The notes under the pieces: generated by a model
What the model was told of the DNA's origin: nothing
Database searches by the model: none
What the model saw: only the letters and a program-made list of their open reading frames with translations
Shown: one piece after another, positions 63,937 through 64,000 of the stretch
Numbering within the stretch: position 1 is the first letter of the stretch
Layout of the letters: the number at the start of each line of letters is the position of its first letter
Program-made: the position numbers and the translations under genes
From: Apostichopus japonicus
Lineage: Eukaryota > Echinodermata > Holothuroidea > Aspidochirotida > Stichopodidae
DNA: 64,000 nt
Direction: 5' to 3'
Assembly: GCF_037975245.1 (NCBI RefSeq)
Contig: NC_092578.1
Span: 3,052,501 to 3,116,500 of the forward strand

Positions 63937-64000
63937 GTAAGGAATGTAGAAATGTGATTCATTTTATGTTCTTTTAAAGTTTACCCCAGACATGACAGCT

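Noticed and set aside
62662-62973. Minus-strand frame with repeated YKQNQLSSHTMVFTTSKTSYF
   Set aside because: Translation of the 46/41-bp tandem array.
63375-63422. tRNA-like A-box on the minus strand (GGATAGCTCAGTTGTTAAAG)
   Set aside because: No B-box at the right distance; at best a very decayed SINE piece.

Overview
The window is animal nuclear DNA. It holds one very large, intron-rich gene on the + strand, and the best-supported identity is AKAP9 (AKAP450/pericentrin family). I reconstruct 38 consecutive coding exons from 2141 to 63936 whose phases all agree, plus one probable alternative first exon at 23051. They give about 3,250 codons of almost pure heptad coiled coil ending in a PACT domain. 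The 5' end lies left of base 1 and the last exon(s) lie right of base 64000. The family call rests on blocks that match what I know of vertebrate AKAP9/pericentrin: an RII-binding-type helix in the giant exon, the EREQERDEFQREIRRLE block, DWRGELLLTIQQVF, the LLNQNAELSNYISKLSDEK block before PACT, and PACT itself (KYLRAESFRKSLIYQKKYLL ... FRSAVRVCIAISRLKYL).

The host is probably a marine invertebrate deuterostome. I would guess an echinoderm, possibly a sea cucumber, but the species is not proven. The reasons are the clear AKAP9-type protein, AT-rich introns of 0.2-12.5 kb, a CR1/L2-like LINE 3' end, tRNA-derived SINEs, hAT-type MITEs and a Penelope-type hammerhead-like motif.

Layout. 1-4482: intron and exons 1-3, with a hAT-like MITE just before exon 2. 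4483-12582: an 8.1-kb intron. 12583-18009: exons 4-7, including the 2.6-kb exon 6, which carries an apparent 1-nt frameshift near 16922-16940. 18010-30559: a 12.5-kb intron with the alternative first exon, a 425-bp perfect (GGGA)n tract, hammerhead-like motifs and a CpG-richer non-coding block. 30560-37483: exons 8-13, with palindromic and 70-78-bp tandem arrays in the introns. 37484-41724: an intron with a 3.6-kb TIR transposon that contains a second inverted structure. 41725-51914: exons 14-26 in short introns, with a LINE end, tRNA-like elements and a SINE. 51915-63936: exons 27-38, with a foldback MITE in the large intron and a 46/41-bp tandem array just before the PACT exon.

Functionally there is one product, a scaffold expected at the centrosome and Golgi that brings PKA and other regulators to microtubule-organising sites. 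The probable internal promoter would make a short isoform that keeps the C-terminal half and PACT but lacks the giant exon and its RII helix. No second gene, rRNA gene or CRISPR array is supported.
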